This document shows, piece by piece, positions 5,743 to 6,755 of a stretch of DNA of 6,755 bases; the stretch's first letter is position 1; each line of letters begins with the position of its first letter. The DNA lies in NCBI GenBank assembly GCA_014804495.1, contig JAAUZS010000015.1, positions 1-6,755 of the forward strand, in the 5' to 3' direction. Under the pieces are notes generated by a model, which worked only from the letters and a program-made list of their open reading frames with translations, did no database searches and was not told the DNA's origin. Source of the stretch: Lachnospiraceae bacterium. Lineage in GTDB: Bacteria; Bacillota; Clostridia; Lachnospirales; Lachnospiraceae. Both the position numbers and the translations under genes were made by a program.

Positions 5743-6755
5743 ATGACAGCGGAGAAGATCAAGGAGATCGTGTCGCAGATGACACTGGAGGAGAAGGCCT
5801 CCATGTGTTCCGGCGCGGATTTCTGGCACACGGAGGCGGTGGAGCGTCTGGGGATTCCTGCAAGTATGGTGTCTGACGGGCCGCACGGACTGCGTAAGCA
5901 GGATCAGGGGGGCGATCATCTGGGCGTCAACGATAGTATCAAGGCAGTATGCTTTCCGGCGGGCTGTGGTACAGCGGCTTCCTTTAACAGAGAGCTTTTG
6001 CACAAAATGGGCGAGACGCTGGGCGAGGAGTGTCAGGCGGAGGGCGTGAGCGTGATTCTGGGCCCTGCGGTGAATATTAAGAGATCTCCTCTCTGTGGGC
6101 GTAATTTCGAGTATTATTCTGAGGATCCCTTTGTAGCGAGCGAGATGGCCGGGGCATTGATCCATGGCGTACAGAGTAAGAATGTGGGAACCAGCATCAA
6201 GCATTTTCTGGCGAATAACCAGGAGACCAGACGGATGTCGGGGGATTCGCGTATTGATGAGAGAACTCTTCGGGAGATTTATCTGGCGGCTTTCGAGGGT
6301 GCGATAAAGAAGGAAAAGCCCTGGACAGTAATGTGCTCCTACAATAAGATCAATGGCACTTATGCGGCGGAAAACCACATGTACCTGACAGAGGTTTTGC
6401 GAAAAGAGTGGGGATTCGATGGCTATGTGATGAGCGATTGGGGCGCTGTCAACAGCCGTGTGAAGGATCTGCAGGCGGGACTGGATCTGGAGATGCCTGC
6501 CTCAAATGGCTCCAACGATAAGCTGATCGTGGGCGCGGTGCAGAGCGGAGAGCTGTCGGAGAAGGTATTGGATGCGGCAGTGGCGCGTATTTTAAATATC
6601 GTATTCCGCTATGAAGAGAACCGGGATAAAAACGCAGTGTTTGATAAAGATAAGGATCATGAGGTGGCACGGCAGGTAGCACATGAGACGATCGTCCTTC
6701 TGAAAAATGAAGGTGTGCTGCCGTTGTCTGATCAGGATGAGATCGCCTTTATCGG
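5743..6755 (+). CDS. Glycoside hydrolase family 3 beta-glycosidase, 5' part (runs off the window)
   Basis: Hydrolyses terminal beta-linked sugars (beta-glucosidase or a related specificity) with retention of configuration. The first 337 residues are present and cover the N-terminal TIM-barrel domain. Visible motifs: [12 protein letters not shown] near the start, VSDGPHGLR with substrate-contacting Asp45, [19 protein letters not shown] at 107-125 with Arg120, [14 protein letters not shown] with Lys153-His154, MCSYNKING, and VMSDWGA with the expected nucleophile Asp232. The last visible part ([17 protein letters not shown]) is the usual entry to the second alpha/beta domain, which carries the acid/base residue and lies outside the window. 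There is no signal peptide, so the enzyme is probably cytoplasmic and acts on imported oligosaccharides or glycosides. It has its own promoter, and its DNA is clearly GC-richer than the genes upstream, so it probably does not belong to the polysaccharide operon. Confidence 0.93.
   Translation, partial: MTAEKIKEIVSQMTLEEKASMCSGADFWHTEAVERLGIPASMVSDGPHGLRKQDQGGDHLGVNDSIKAVCFPAGCGTAASFNRELLHKMGETLGEECQAEGVSVILGPAVNIKRSPLCGRNFEYYSEDPFVASEMAGALIHGVQSKNVGTSIKHFLANNQETRRMSGDSRIDERTLREIYLAAFEGAIKKEKPWTVMCSYNKINGTYAAENHMYLTEVLRKEWGFDGYVMSDWGAVNSRVKDLQAGLDLEMPASNGSNDKLIVGAVQSGELSEKVLDAAVARILNIVFRYEENRDKNAVFDKDKDHEVARQVAHETIVLLKNEGVLPLSDQDEIAFI

Noticed and set aside
5713..6378. Long minus-strand open frame opposite the GH3 gene (221 codons)
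   Set aside because: It lies entirely over the promoter and well-supported GH3 coding sequence, its translation resembles no recognised family, and such frames are common opposite GC-rich genes.

Overview
The window looks like part of a surface-polysaccharide (capsule, exopolysaccharide or teichoic-acid-like) locus from a low-to-mid-GC Gram-positive bacterium, most likely a gut-type Clostridia/Lachnospiraceae member. This rests on strong AGGAGG-type ribosome binding sites, TTG and GTG starts at overlapping gene junctions, a TTGACC/TGnTACACT promoter and the protein families present. The genus is inferred, not shown. All six genes lie on the + strand.

Layout: (1) bases 1-245, the 3' end of a gene encoding a Rossmann-like domain; (2) 242-1642, a GT4-type glycosyltransferase with a related Rossmann-like domain at its N-terminus, overlapping gene 1 by 4 bases; (3) 1739-3553, a 604-residue fusion of a LicC-like nucleotidyltransferase and a HisC/CobD-like PLP enzyme; (4) 3550-4494, an ornithine-cyclodeaminase/mu-crystallin family protein overlapping gene 3 by 4 bases; (5) 4542-5633, a DUF4422-type glycosyltransferase, again with an N-terminal Rossmann-like domain; (6) 5743 to the window end, the first half of a cytoplasmic GH3 beta-glycosidase with its own promoter, on visibly GC-richer DNA.

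How the genes may work together (inference): genes 3 and 4 are translationally coupled and look like a small pathway. The PLP domain could make an amino-alcohol phosphate (by decarboxylating a phospho-amino acid or transaminating a phospho-ketone), and the nucleotidyltransferase domain could activate it, probably with CTP. The gene 4 protein could supply or reduce a precursor. The flanking glycosyltransferases would build the glycan that receives the group. The known parallel is the set of PLP enzymes and cytidylyltransferase that make CDP-activated ethanolamine/serinol for the Campylobacter jejuni capsule, recalled here without a database check. The GH3 gene appears to be a separate transcription unit and marks the edge of the cluster.

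The most interesting points are the two-domain enzyme of gene 3, the apparent loss of the cyclodeaminase catalytic aspartate in gene 4, and the repeated use of one Rossmann-like domain in three of the first five proteins. No RNA genes, mobile elements, CRISPR arrays or convincing terminators were seen. No gene-free stretch exceeds 110 bases.
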